From: an uncultured Muribaculaceae bacterium
GTDB taxonomy: Bacteria > Bacteroidota > Bacteroidia > Bacteroidales > Muribaculaceae
Assembly: GCA_934663645.1 (NCBI GenBank)
Contig: CAKUKR010000037.1
Coordinates: 1 to 22,296, forward strand
DNA: 22,296 nt
Direction of reading: 5' to 3'
In this document: piece by piece, positions 15,147 through 22,296 of the stretch
Position numbering within the stretch: the first letter of the stretch is position 1
How the letters are laid out: each line of letters opens with the position of its first letter
The notes under the pieces: model-generated
Databases searched by the model: none
What the model was told of the DNA's origin: nothing
The model's input: the letters and a program-made list of their open reading frames with translations, nothing else
Position numbers and translations under genes: made by a program

Positions 15147-16295
15147 TTACCGTTTGTCATAACAATGCAGTTTGCATATCACATCTATGATGCGGTCTAT
15201 CTCAGGCAGTCCGACATACGGACCAGCCGGTATGCACAGCCCCGAAGCAAACAGACGTTCAGAAGTGCCGTCAGTATAAGCAGGTGCACCAGCAAACACC
15301 GGTTGCATGTGCATCGGCTTCCACAGCGGGCGACTCTCGATGTTGGCTTCGCCCAGCGCAATGCGCAGCTGCTCAGGCGAATATCCAGTTATATTACTGT
15401 CAATGAGTATATTGCACAGCCAGTAGTTGGAGTCGAAATCACCGTCAGGATTGGAGTGCAGCGAGATGCCCGGTATGTCCTTGAGCAACTCGGCATAGCG
15501 TGCGTGTACCATACGGTGATGGGCGATATGCTCGTCGAGAATGTGCATCTGTCCGCGACCGATGCCTGCGCAGATGTTGCTCAGCCGGTAATTGTAGCCA
15601 ATAGTCTCATGCTGATACCAGGGGAACGGCTCGCGAGCCTGCGTGGCGAGGAACACTGCCTGTTTCTTCATCTCCACGCTGTGGCATACGAGTGCACCAC
15701 CTCCAGAGGTGGTAATCATCTTGTTGCCGTTGAACGAGAGTGCTCCCATTTCGCCGAATGTGGAACACTTGCGTCCACGGTATGACGAGCCGAGTGCTTC
15801 AGCAGCATCTTCGAGGACTGGTATGCCATAGCGTGTGGCAATTGCGGTGATTTCGTCCCAGCGTGCCGGCATACCGTAGAGGTCAACGGCAATGATAGCT
15901 TTTGGATAACGCCCTGTTACCTCCTTGCGGTCGAGAATGGCCTTTTCGAGCAGGGCTGGTGACATATTCCACGTGTCAGGCTCGCTGTCAACGAATACCG
16001 GTTTTGCACCGACGTATGTTATCGGATTGGCAGAGGCAGAAAATGTCATCGACTGGCATATTACCTCATCATCGCGCCCTACGCCGAGCAGCACCAGTCC
16101 GAGATGTATGGCTGCAGTACCGGCACTCAAAGCCGCCACCTGGCAGCCTTCGCCGATGAACTGCCGCAAATCCTCCTCAAATCCGTCCACGTTAGGGCCG
16201 AGAGGGACGACCCAGTTGTCGTCAAACGCTTGCTTGATATACTCGTTCTCCCTGCCCGACATGTGGCACAGGCAGAGCAATACACGGTCGTTCAT
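15147..16295 (-). CDS. DegT/DnrJ/EryC1/StrS aminotransferase, PglE/WbpE-like
   Basis: A PLP sugar aminotransferase that puts an amino group on a keto-sugar nucleotide, used in surface glycan or protein glycosylation. With the start at 16295 it is 382 aa. The upstream ATG at 16319 (adding MRTVNKTT) overlaps the ugd stop (ATGA) and is an alternative. The opening CHMSGREN, WVVPLGPNVDGFE, then LSAGTAAIHLGL, EDAAEALGSSY (Asp163) and the PLP lysine in NGNKMITTSGGG (Lys192) match Campylobacter PglE-type enzymes closely from memory. A UDP-keto-sugar is the likely substrate. The gene follows ugd and precedes the importer genes, with gaps of a few bases, so all are co-transcribed. Confidence 0.88.
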   Translation of the reverse strand: MNDRVLLCLCHMSGRENEYIKQAFDDNWVVPLGPNVDGFEEDLRQFIGEGCQVAALSAGTAAIHLGLVLLGVGRDDEVICQSMTFSASANPITYVGAKPVFVDSEPDTWNMSPALLEKAILDRKEVTGRYPKAIIAVDLYGMPARWDEITAIATRYGIPVLEDAAEALGSSYRGRKCSTFGEMGALSFNGNKMITTSGGGALVCHSVEMKKQAVFLATQAREPFPWYQHETIGYNYRLSNICAGIGRGQMHILDEHIAHHRMVHARYAELLKDIPGISLHSNPDGDFDSNYWLCNILIDSNITGYSPEQLRIALGEANIESRPLWKPMHMQPVFAGAPAYTDGTSERLFASGLCIPAGPYVGLPEIDRIIDVICKLHCYDKR

Positions 16296-16315
16296 AGTTG
16301 TTTTATTTACAGTTC

Positions 16316-17629
16316 TCATTTGCCGAGTGCATAGTATGTGAATCCTTCGCCCTCTAGTTCTGCGCGGTCATATATGTTTCTGCCGTCAAAGACAATAGGT
16401 GAACGCATGGTCTTGGCAATTGTCTGCCATGAGGGCATACGGAACTCCTTCCACTCCGTCAGCAGCATCAGTGCATCGGCATCGATAACCGCGTCATACA
16501 TGTTCTTGCAGTATGTCACTCTGTCGCCGATGCGGCGTCGGCACTCGTCCATTGCAATAGGGTCATAGACTTTGACCACCGCTCCGGCGCGTGAGAGCAA
16601 GTCAATTACGGTAAGAGCCGGGGCTTCCCGCATATCGTCGGTTTCTGGCTTGAAGGCAAGTCCCCATACGGCAACCGCCTTTCCCTTCAGCTCCGACTTG
16701 TAATGGCGTTCGAGCTTTTTGAACAACAAGGACTTTTGCTGCTCGTTTACTTCCTCGACAGCCGATAGCACCTTCATCTCGTAGCCGTACTGCTGTGCAG
16801 TCCTGATGATAGCCTTGACATCCTTGGGAAAGCACGAGCCTCCGTAGCCGCAGCCGGGGTATAGGAATTTCGTGCCTATGCGGTGGTCTGCGCCGATACC
16901 CTTGCGCACCATGTTGACGTTTGCCCCTACAAGGTCGCACAGGTTGGCGATGTCGTTCATGAAGGAGATGCGTGTCGCGAGCATGGCGTTGGCAGCATAC
17001 TTTATCATCTCTGCCGAAGGTATGTCGGTAAACAGCATACGGTCAGAGGATACGAGGAACGGACGATAGAGCTTCTTCATCAACTTGGCAGCACGTTCCG
17101 AGTCTGTGCCTACCACTACGCGGTCAGGGCTCATGAAGTCCTTTATTGCCGCGCCCTCTTTGAGAAACTCAGGGTTGGAGGCAATGTCGAAATCTATGTC
17201 TGCGCCGCGCTTGGCGAGTTCCTCTGAAACGGCAGAGCGTATCAGCTTTGCAGTTCCGACAGGCACAGTGCTTTTTGTGACGATAAGCACATAGCGGCTC
17301 ATCAGCCGCCCGATGTTGCGAGCCACGTCAAGCACATAGTGCAAGTCTGCGCTGCCGTCCTCGTCCGGGGGAGTGCCGACAGCAGTGAATATGACCTCCA
17401 CGTCGTCAATCACATCTGCCAGATCAGTAGTGAATTTGAGTCTTCCCGACTGGTAGTTGCGCTTGACCATATCGTCGAGGCCGGGCTCGTAGATAGGCAC
17501 GATGCCCTCGCGCAGGGCGGCAATCTTGCCTCTGTCTATGTCGATGCACGTCACGTCAATACCCATGTCGGCAAAGCATGTTCCCGTAACCAGGCCAACG
17601 TAGCCGGTGCCAATAATCGCTATCTTCAT
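16316..17629 (-). CDS. ugd: UDP-glucose 6-dehydrogenase
   Basis: It oxidises UDP-glucose to UDP-glucuronate with two NAD+, supplying surface polysaccharide synthesis. A GDP-mannose or UDP-ManNAc dehydrogenase is possible, but the motif set best fits Ugd. The start at 17629 (MKIAIIGTGYVG, the NAD-binding Rossmann motif) is preferred over an in-frame ATG at 17677 that adds 16 residues, because the promoter and the family N-terminus fit it; this gives 437 aa. Other marks are FTAVGTPPDEDGSAD (81-95 region), the EMIKYAANAMLA helix with Lys210 and the catalytic Cys266 in GYGGSCFPKDV. It begins the sugar/importer operon and is divergent from the dxs cluster. Confidence 0.9.
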   Translation of the reverse strand: MKIAIIGTGYVGLVTGTCFADMGIDVTCIDIDRGKIAALREGIVPIYEPGLDDMVKRNYQSGRLKFTTDLADVIDDVEVIFTAVGTPPDEDGSADLHYVLDVARNIGRLMSRYVLIVTKSTVPVGTAKLIRSAVSEELAKRGADIDFDIASNPEFLKEGAAIKDFMSPDRVVVGTDSERAAKLMKKLYRPFLVSSDRMLFTDIPSAEMIKYAANAMLATRISFMNDIANLCDLVGANVNMVRKGIGADHRIGTKFLYPGCGYGGSCFPKDVKAIIRTAQQYGYEMKVLSAVEEVNEQQKSLLFKKLERHYKSELKGKAVAVWGLAFKPETDDMREAPALTVIDLLSRAGAVVKVYDPIAMDECRRRIGDRVTYCKNMYDAVIDADALMLLTEWKEFRMPSWQTIAKTMRSPIVFDGRNIYDRAELEGEGFTYYALGK

Positions 17630-17646
17630 TCTTCCAAAAGTTTGTG

Positions 17647-17678
17647 CAAAGGTAATCAAAATCATACCTGTCACCAAG
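17647..17678 (-). promoter_or_regulatory. ugd promoter, Bacteroides type
   Basis: Minus strand: CTTG (17678-17675), 20 bp, then TACCTTTG (17654-17647). The -7 box matches TAnnTTTG fully; the -33 box differs at one base from TTTG. The predicted start leaves a leader of about 12 nt. It probably drives ugd, the aminotransferase, the importer genes and the DUF3843-like gene. Confidence 0.6.
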
Positions 17679-17710
17679 TGCAGACAACCGAAAAATGCAC
17701 AGCGATGCCC

Positions 17711-17741
17711 TTTGCGGTATGGGGAATATTTGCTAATTTCG
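17711..17741 (+). promoter_or_regulatory. promoter of the 58-aa protein/dxs/trk cluster
   Basis: TTTG (17711-17714), 19 bp, then TAATTTCG (17734-17741), one base off the TAnnTTTG box. The expected transcript start near 17747 would lie only a few bases before the ATG at 17750, so the first gene may have an almost leaderless message. It is divergent from the ugd promoter. Confidence 0.5.
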
Positions 17742-17749
17742 CATTTGCA

Positions 17750-17926
17750 ATGAACTACTTGGGCAGGAAAATAGGGATAGCCGTGCTGGCAGCCGTCTGG
17801 CTGTGGCTGGCTTGGTATGCTCTGGCGGCTCTTGGCATAACCCTTGTCAGCCTGCTCATAATCATTATGTCAGGGATAATAGTATTTGTCCCTCTGTGGA
17901 AAAAGTATATACGTAATGACAAATAA
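17750..17926 (+). CDS. 58-aa two-helix membrane protein of unknown function
   Basis: I do not recognise a family. The reading frame is open much further upstream, but everything before 17750 lies over ugd or its promoter, so the ATG at 17750 is the sensible start. The protein has a short basic N-terminus (MNYLGRK), two back-to-back hydrophobic helices (about 8-28, rich in Ala/Trp/Leu, and 29-49, rich in Ile/Val) and a positive tail (WKKYIRNDK). It would be an inner-membrane hairpin. Its last 11 bp overlap the start of dxs (17916), so it is translationally linked to dxs. The overlap and position support it as a real gene, but conservation is unchecked. Confidence 0.6.
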   Translation: MNYLGRKIGIAVLAAVWLWLAWYALAALGITLVSLLIIIMSGIIVFVPLWKKYIRNDK

Positions 17927-19838
17927 CGAAGTTGTCGGCAGTAGTGACATTCCGGAGATAAACTCCCCGGAGGAATTGCGCAAGTTGCCCGTTGAGGCTC
18001 TTGACGCGGTCGCAGCCGACCTGCGTGACAAGATAGTTAACACGCTCGCGGTCAATCCCGGGCATTTCGCGTCGAGCATGGGTGCTGTTGACCTTACGGT
18101 GGCGCTGCACTATGTGTTTGACACGCCGCGTGACCGCATTGTCTGGGACGTGGGGCATCAGGCATACGCGCACAAGCTGCTGACTGGCAGACGCGACCGC
18201 TTCGACACCCTCCGCACCCTTAACGGATTGAGCGGCTTCCCCAACCCCAACGAGAGCGAGTATGACACGTTCATGGCTGGGCATGCCAGCAACTCTATCT
18301 CGGCAGCTCTCGGCATGGCGATAGCCGACATGAACACCCCTGGCAACGAAGACCGCAAGACAGTCGCTGTAATAGGGGATGCTTCTATCAGCGGAGGCCT
18401 TGCCTTCGAGGGACTGAACAATGCGTCAAACAACCCGAACAACCTGCTCATCATACTCAACGACAATGACATGAGCATCGATGACAACGTCGGGGCGTTG
18501 CACCGCTACCTCACAGAGTTGACCACCTCGCCAGGCTACAACCGTTGGCGTTACAAGCTGTACACGATGCTGCGCAAGGCCGGGCTGGTCAAGGAGCGCG
18601 GACGAGGCAGGCTGCTGAGGCTCAACAATTCACTCAAAGCATTCATATCAAAGCAGCAGAACATTTTCGAAGGGCTAAACATACGCTATTTCGGTCCAAT
18701 AAACGGCCATGACATACCCCGGTTGGTGCGCGTATTGCGTGAAATAAAAGATATGGAAGGCCCGCGATTGCTGCATATACGCACTGTCAAAGGGAAGGGC
18801 TTTGCCGAGGCGGAGAAGAACCCGGCTGTGTGGCATGCACCAGGCAAGTTCAACCCCGAGACTGGTGAACGGCTAAAGAAAACAGGCTCTGACTCACCTT
18901 TGCTATGGCAACAGGTATTCGGCAAGACGCTCGTGGAACTGGCTGATACTGATGACCGCGTAATGGGCATCACTGCTGCTATGCCGTCTGGCACTTCCAT
19001 GTCTGAACTGCTTGCCCGCTACCCTAAACGCGCTTTCGACGTGGGCATATCCGAGGGACACGCCGTAACATTCGCCGGGGGCCTCGCTGCTGCGGGCATG
19101 CGCCCGTTTGTAGCGATATACTCCTCGTTTCTGCAACGCGCATACGACAACATAATCCATGACGTGTGCCTGCAAGGGTTACCCGTGACTTTCTGCATAG
19201 ACCGCGCTGGCGTGGTAGGGGAGGACGGTGTGACACACCACGGCCTCTTTGACCTCTGTTACCTCAGCTGCATACCCGGCATGAAGATCGCCTCGCCTAT
19301 GGATGAACAGACCCTTCGCAACCTAATGTACACCTCACTGCAACAGAACGGCCCTATCGCCATACGATACCCGCGTGGAGCTGCCACAACTCCAGACTGG
19401 AAGACTCCCATGAAGGAGATAGAGCCTGGAAAAGGGCGGCTTGTGGCTGGCGACGGCAACGCTGAGATTGCGGTACTGACAATAGGCCCGGCTGGCAACG
19501 ATGCCGTCAAGGCTCGCGAACAGCTTGACGCCAAGGGCATTGCCGTTGACGTGTATGACATGATATGGCTCAAGCCGCTCGATACGGCACTCATAGACAG
19601 CCTCGTTCCAGCCCACCGGCACATCATAACTGTTGAGGACGGCGCAATTAGCGGAGGTCTCGGCGCGGCTGTCCGCCGTTATGTTGATGAACACCGCCTC
19701 TCAATGGACGTTGAAATGTTGGGCGTAGGGGACAATTGGGTTCATCATGCCACAGTTGCGCAGCTCAAACGTATGTGCGGCTATGACGTGCAGGGCATAG
19801 TGGAAGCTGTGGAACGTGTTAACGACTTGAAGCAATGA
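17916..19838 (+). CDS. dxs: 1-deoxy-D-xylulose-5-phosphate synthase
   Basis: First enzyme of the non-mevalonate isoprenoid pathway: it joins pyruvate and glyceraldehyde-3-phosphate with thiamine diphosphate. The frame opens at 17886; the ATG at 17916 (MTNNEVV, 640 aa) gives the normal family length and is preferred over the upstream ATG inside the small membrane gene. Marks are His50 in GHFASSMG (49-56), VWDVGHQAYAHK (76-87), the ThDP motif GDASISGG (154-161; many relatives have GDGxxTGG), LNDNDMSI (181-188), the catalytic Glu380 in SEGHAV, and the DRAGVVGEDGVTHHG region. The stop overlaps the trkA start by ATGA. Confidence 0.93.
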   Translation: MTNNEVVGSSDIPEINSPEELRKLPVEALDAVAADLRDKIVNTLAVNPGHFASSMGAVDLTVALHYVFDTPRDRIVWDVGHQAYAHKLLTGRRDRFDTLRTLNGLSGFPNPNESEYDTFMAGHASNSISAALGMAIADMNTPGNEDRKTVAVIGDASISGGLAFEGLNNASNNPNNLLIILNDNDMSIDDNVGALHRYLTELTTSPGYNRWRYKLYTMLRKAGLVKERGRGRLLRLNNSLKAFISKQQNIFEGLNIRYFGPINGHDIPRLVRVLREIKDMEGPRLLHIRTVKGKGFAEAEKNPAVWHAPGKFNPETGERLKKTGSDSPLLWQQVFGKTLVELADTDDRVMGITAAMPSGTSMSELLARYPKRAFDVGISEGHAVTFAGGLAAAGMRPFVAIYSSFLQRAYDNIIHDVCLQGLPVTFCIDRAGVVGEDGVTHHGLFDLCYLSCIPGMKIASPMDEQTLRNLMYTSLQQNGPIAIRYPRGAATTPDWKTPMKEIEPGKGRLVAGDGNAEIAVLTIGPAGNDAVKAREQLDAKGIAVDVYDMIWLKPLDTALIDSLVPAHRHIITVEDGAISGGLGAAVRRYVDEHRLSMDVEMLGVGDNWVHHATVAQLKRMCGYDVQGIVEAVERVNDLKQ

Positions 19839-21169
19839 AAATCATAATAGCTGGTGCTGGAGAGGTAGGAACACATCTTGCAAAGATGCTGTCAAACGAG
19901 AATCAGGACATAATCCTGATAGACAGCAATCAACAGCAGCTTGACATTATCGACTCGAACTACAACCTGATGACGTGGAACGGCTCTACGTCATCGCTCG
20001 AGACGATGCGAGACATGGGTATTGCCGACACTGACCTGTACATTGCAGTAACGCCTTACGAAACTCGCAACATAACAGCATGTTCCATAGCCAAGAAACT
20101 AGGGGCTGGCAAGACTGTTGCCCGTATCGACAATGCCGAGTTTCTCGCTCCGCACAACAAGTCTGTGCTGAAACAGATTGGCGTGGACGTGCTCATCTAC
20201 CCGGAGTTTCTCGCCGCCAAGGAAATCTACAAGTCGCTGCAACACAACTGGGCACGGTACTGGGGTGAACTCCATGACGGCGAGCTGCTGCTCATTGGCG
20301 TAAGGCTTCGCACCAACTGCCAACTCGTTGGACTGAAACTGTGCAACCTCCCCGGAGACATACACAATTTCCATATAGTGGCGATAAAGCGCAACAACGA
20401 GACTATCGTGCCTCGAGGCAATGACGAGATACTCGCTGGCGACATGCTGTATTTCATCACCACGCCTCCGTTTGTCGAACAGGTCCGCACACTTTGCGGC
20501 AAGACCAAACGCGCCATCAAGAGGCTCATGATCATGGGCGGAAGTCCTATTGCTGTACGCTTCGCCTTGCAGTATCATGACAAGTTCCATATCAAGATAA
20601 TCGACCTCAACCGCGAGCATTGCGAATGGATGGCGACACAGCTGCCTGACTGCGAGATAGTCTGCGGCGACGGCCGCGACGTGGATGTGCTGAAAGAGAA
20701 CAACATGTACCAATATGATGCTTTTCTCGCTCTCACGGAGTCATCTGAAACAAACATCCTCGCTTGCCTGACCGCCAAGGAGTTCGGCGTGCCGAAGACT
20801 ATTGCTGACGTGGAAAACCTGCAGTTCATCAGCCTTGCCGAAAACCTGAACATCGGCACGACTATCAATAAGAAGCTGCAAGCTTCGAGCTACATATTCC
20901 AGTTCCTGCTCGATGCAGACGAACAGAACGCCAAGTGCCTGTCGCTTGCCAATGCCGATGCCGCAGAGTTGCAAGTGCAGCCCAACGCCCGTATAACACG
21001 TGAGCCTGTCAAGCGGCTCAACTTGCCACGTGAGATGACACTTGCAGCAATGGTGCGTGACGGCAAGTGCTACCTCATCAACGGCGATACCCACATACAG
21101 GAGGGTGACTATGTGGTAGTTTTCTGTCTGCATGGGTTCATACACAAGATAGAAAAATGGTTCCTCTGA
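19835..21169 (+). CDS. trkA: Trk potassium uptake NAD-binding subunit TrkA
   Basis: This cytoplasmic regulator gates the TrkH potassium channel in response to nucleotides. The 444-aa protein has two tandem RCK units. The first starts with the Rossmann motif GAGEVG (7-12), with the strand-2 acidic Asp30 in IILID. The second starts at about 231 with MIMGGSPIA (232-240) and an IKIIDLNREHC strand. Each is followed by a C-terminal ligand domain (for example about 145-210). Two units on one chain is the normal TrkA form, whereas KtrA/C types have one. It overlaps dxs by 4 bp (ATGA) and is followed by trkH after 27 bp, so the subunits are made together. Confidence 0.92.
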   Translation: MKIIIAGAGEVGTHLAKMLSNENQDIILIDSNQQQLDIIDSNYNLMTWNGSTSSLETMRDMGIADTDLYIAVTPYETRNITACSIAKKLGAGKTVARIDNAEFLAPHNKSVLKQIGVDVLIYPEFLAAKEIYKSLQHNWARYWGELHDGELLLIGVRLRTNCQLVGLKLCNLPGDIHNFHIVAIKRNNETIVPRGNDEILAGDMLYFITTPPFVEQVRTLCGKTKRAIKRLMIMGGSPIAVRFALQYHDKFHIKIIDLNREHCEWMATQLPDCEIVCGDGRDVDVLKENNMYQYDAFLALTESSETNILACLTAKEFGVPKTIADVENLQFISLAENLNIGTTINKKLQASSYIFQFLLDADEQNAKCLSLANADAAELQVQPNARITREPVKRLNLPREMTLAAMVRDGKCYLINGDTHIQEGDYVVVFCLHGFIHKIEKWFL

Positions 21170-21196
21170 CACAGTGAACATACAAATAGTGCGGCG

Positions 21197-22296
21197 ATGC
21201 TTGTAAAATATTCATTCATAAACTTCAAGATGCTGTTAAAGGTGCTGGGGTTCCTGCTCCTTATAGAGGCTGCGTTTATGGTGATACCTATCGTTGTCAG
21301 CCTGTGCTATGCCGAAAGCGATGTGCTTCAACTGCTCATCAGCTGCGGCATAATGCTATTGGCAGGCGGGGGGCTGGTCAGGCTGCGTCCGCGCAACCGA
21401 GAGATGCGCAAACGTGAGGCGATTCTGCTCACCGGACTTACATGGGTAGTTCTGTCGTTGTTCGGCCTTGTGCCGTTCATGATCTGCAGCCCCCACATGA
21501 CGCTCACGGATGCGTTCTTCGAGACCATGAGCGGGTTCACCACCACCGGGGCGTCGTTGCTAGACTTCTCGCACGACGTTTCGCACGGCATACTGATATG
21601 GCGAAGCGTGATACAGTGGATCGGCGGCATGGGAATAATCCTGTTCACACTTGCCGTTGTGCCGATGCTCAACTATCAGGGGGGCATACAGCTGTTCAAT
21701 GCTGAAGTGACCGGCATAACCCAGAACAAGCTGCGCCCTCGTGTCAGCAATACCGCCAAGAGCCTGTGGCTTGTATACCTGTGCCTTACGATTGCTGTAG
21801 TGGTATTTCTGTCGTTTTCCGACATGAACTTCTTTGATGCATTCTGTTTCGGGCTCTCGACCATGTCAACGGGAGGGTTTGCCACTCCTGAAATGACCGC
21901 TGTTGCCGAAAACAGCCTGTATGTGCGCGTAGTGGTAGTCCTGTTCATGTTCCTTGGCGGTGTCAACTTCTCAATACTTTACCGCACAGCATTGGGCGAG
22001 TTCCGCTACGCTATTCGCAATGATGCGTTGAAATGGTATGTAGGCATGGTGTTGGTAGCATACGCGATATTGTGCATAAACCTGGTGCTGAAAGGTATGG
22101 TGCATAATGTTGGCGACCTGACCATCGACCCGCTGTTCCAGTCGGTGAGCATAATCTCGTCAACAGGATTTACCGAGCCGGATTTCGCGCAGTGGGGGCC
22201 GATGGCTGTCATTATCATGGTGCTGATGATGTTTACCGGAGCTTGTGCCGGAAGCACGTCTGGAGGTGCGAAGCTCGACCGCATCATCGTGCTTGT
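21197..22296 (+). CDS. trkH: Trk potassium uptake channel protein TrkH (5' part, cut by the window edge)
   Basis: The membrane pore of the Trk system. 366 codons are visible and the frame is still open at the edge; TrkH proteins are usually about 480-490 aa. The protein shows repeated membrane helix/pore-loop units, with selectivity segments TTTGAS (115-120), STGGF (224-228), SSTGF (321-325) and GSTSGG (352-357), the four P-loop regions of the KtrB/TrkH/HKT family. The ATG at 21197 gives MLVKYSF before the first helix; an ATG at 21230 (MLLKVLG) is also possible, but the first matches family starts better. It lies 27 bp after trkA. Confidence 0.9.
   Translation, partial: MLVKYSFINFKMLLKVLGFLLLIEAAFMVIPIVVSLCYAESDVLQLLISCGIMLLAGGGLVRLRPRNREMRKREAILLTGLTWVVLSLFGLVPFMICSPHMTLTDAFFETMSGFTTTGASLLDFSHDVSHGILIWRSVIQWIGGMGIILFTLAVVPMLNYQGGIQLFNAEVTGITQNKLRPRVSNTAKSLWLVYLCLTIAVVVFLSFSDMNFFDAFCFGLSTMSTGGFATPEMTAVAENSLYVRVVVVLFMFLGGVNFSILYRTALGEFRYAIRNDALKWYVGMVLVAYAILCINLVLKGMVHNVGDLTIDPLFQSVSIISSTGFTEPDFAQWGPMAVIIMVLMMFTGACAGSTSGGAKLDRIIVL

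Noticed and set aside
15165..15785. A 206-codon plus-strand open frame.
   Set aside because: It is the antisense shadow of the aminotransferase gene, whose catalytic motifs are intact.
20099..20713. A 204-codon minus-strand open frame.
   Set aside because: It is the antisense shadow of trkA. There is no promoter or motif of its own.
1..22296. CRISPR arrays, tRNA/rRNA genes, insertion sequences, toxin-antitoxin pairs and cobalamin or other riboswitches.
   Set aside because: I saw no regular spaced repeats, cloverleaf patterns, transposase genes or conserved riboswitch boxes. In particular there is none in front of the FecB-type importer gene.

Overview
The window reads as a stretch of ordinary chromosome from a member of the Bacteroidales (Bacteroidota), possibly a Muribaculaceae-type gut bacterium. 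The evidence is as follows. Several promoters have the Bacteroides form (TTTG, 19-20 bp, TAnnTTTG). One secreted protein ends in the 'YYNLQGVKV...' tail typical of this order. Families largely confined to Bacteroidales are present (a DUF3843-like protein, a long-form PurM, a MltF with a degenerate N-terminal anchor). The gene string dxs-trkA-trkH is one I associate with this group. GC content looks close to 50%. The family-level assignment is an inference.

Layout. Positions 138-2572 hold two minus-strand genes: tryptophanase (tnaA), with its own promoter and a 3' hairpin, and a TraB/GumN (Tiki-like) protein. A single plus-strand gene (2835-4070) for a secreted protein with a sorting-type tail follows, with a strong consensus promoter and a terminator. 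It converges with a run of minus-strand genes that extends without a strand change from 17629 down to 4297 (about 13 kb). Read in transcription order, that run contains: ugd; a PglE/WbpE-like sugar aminotransferase; a FecB/FecD/FecE-type ABC importer; a DUF3843-like protein; a terminator; purM and a mltF-like lytic transglycosylase; a DUF3332 lipoprotein; two tandem YtxH proteins; a holin-superfamily-III-like membrane protein; a small basic protein; prmA; and a secreted protein of unknown function. From 17750 to the right edge the plus strand carries a 58-aa two-helix membrane protein, dxs, trkA and the first 366 codons of trkH, which runs off the window.

How the genes work together. ugd, the aminotransferase and the importer genes are linked by 1-4 base stop/start overlaps or very short gaps (ATGA, TAATG, TGATG), so they look translationally coupled even though nucleotide-sugar synthesis and metal/corrinoid import are unrelated tasks. 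The YtxH/holin-like/small-protein set looks like an envelope-associated module of small membrane proteins placed upstream of the ribosomal L11 methyltransferase gene. dxs (isoprenoid precursor synthesis) is coupled to the Trk potassium uptake genes.

I found no tRNA, rRNA, insertion sequence, prophage, CRISPR array, defence system or riboswitch. No clearly novel multi-gene system is evident. The most worthwhile leads are the uncharacterised small proteins, the repeat cluster between convergent genes at 4185-4300, and the mixed sugar/importer operon.
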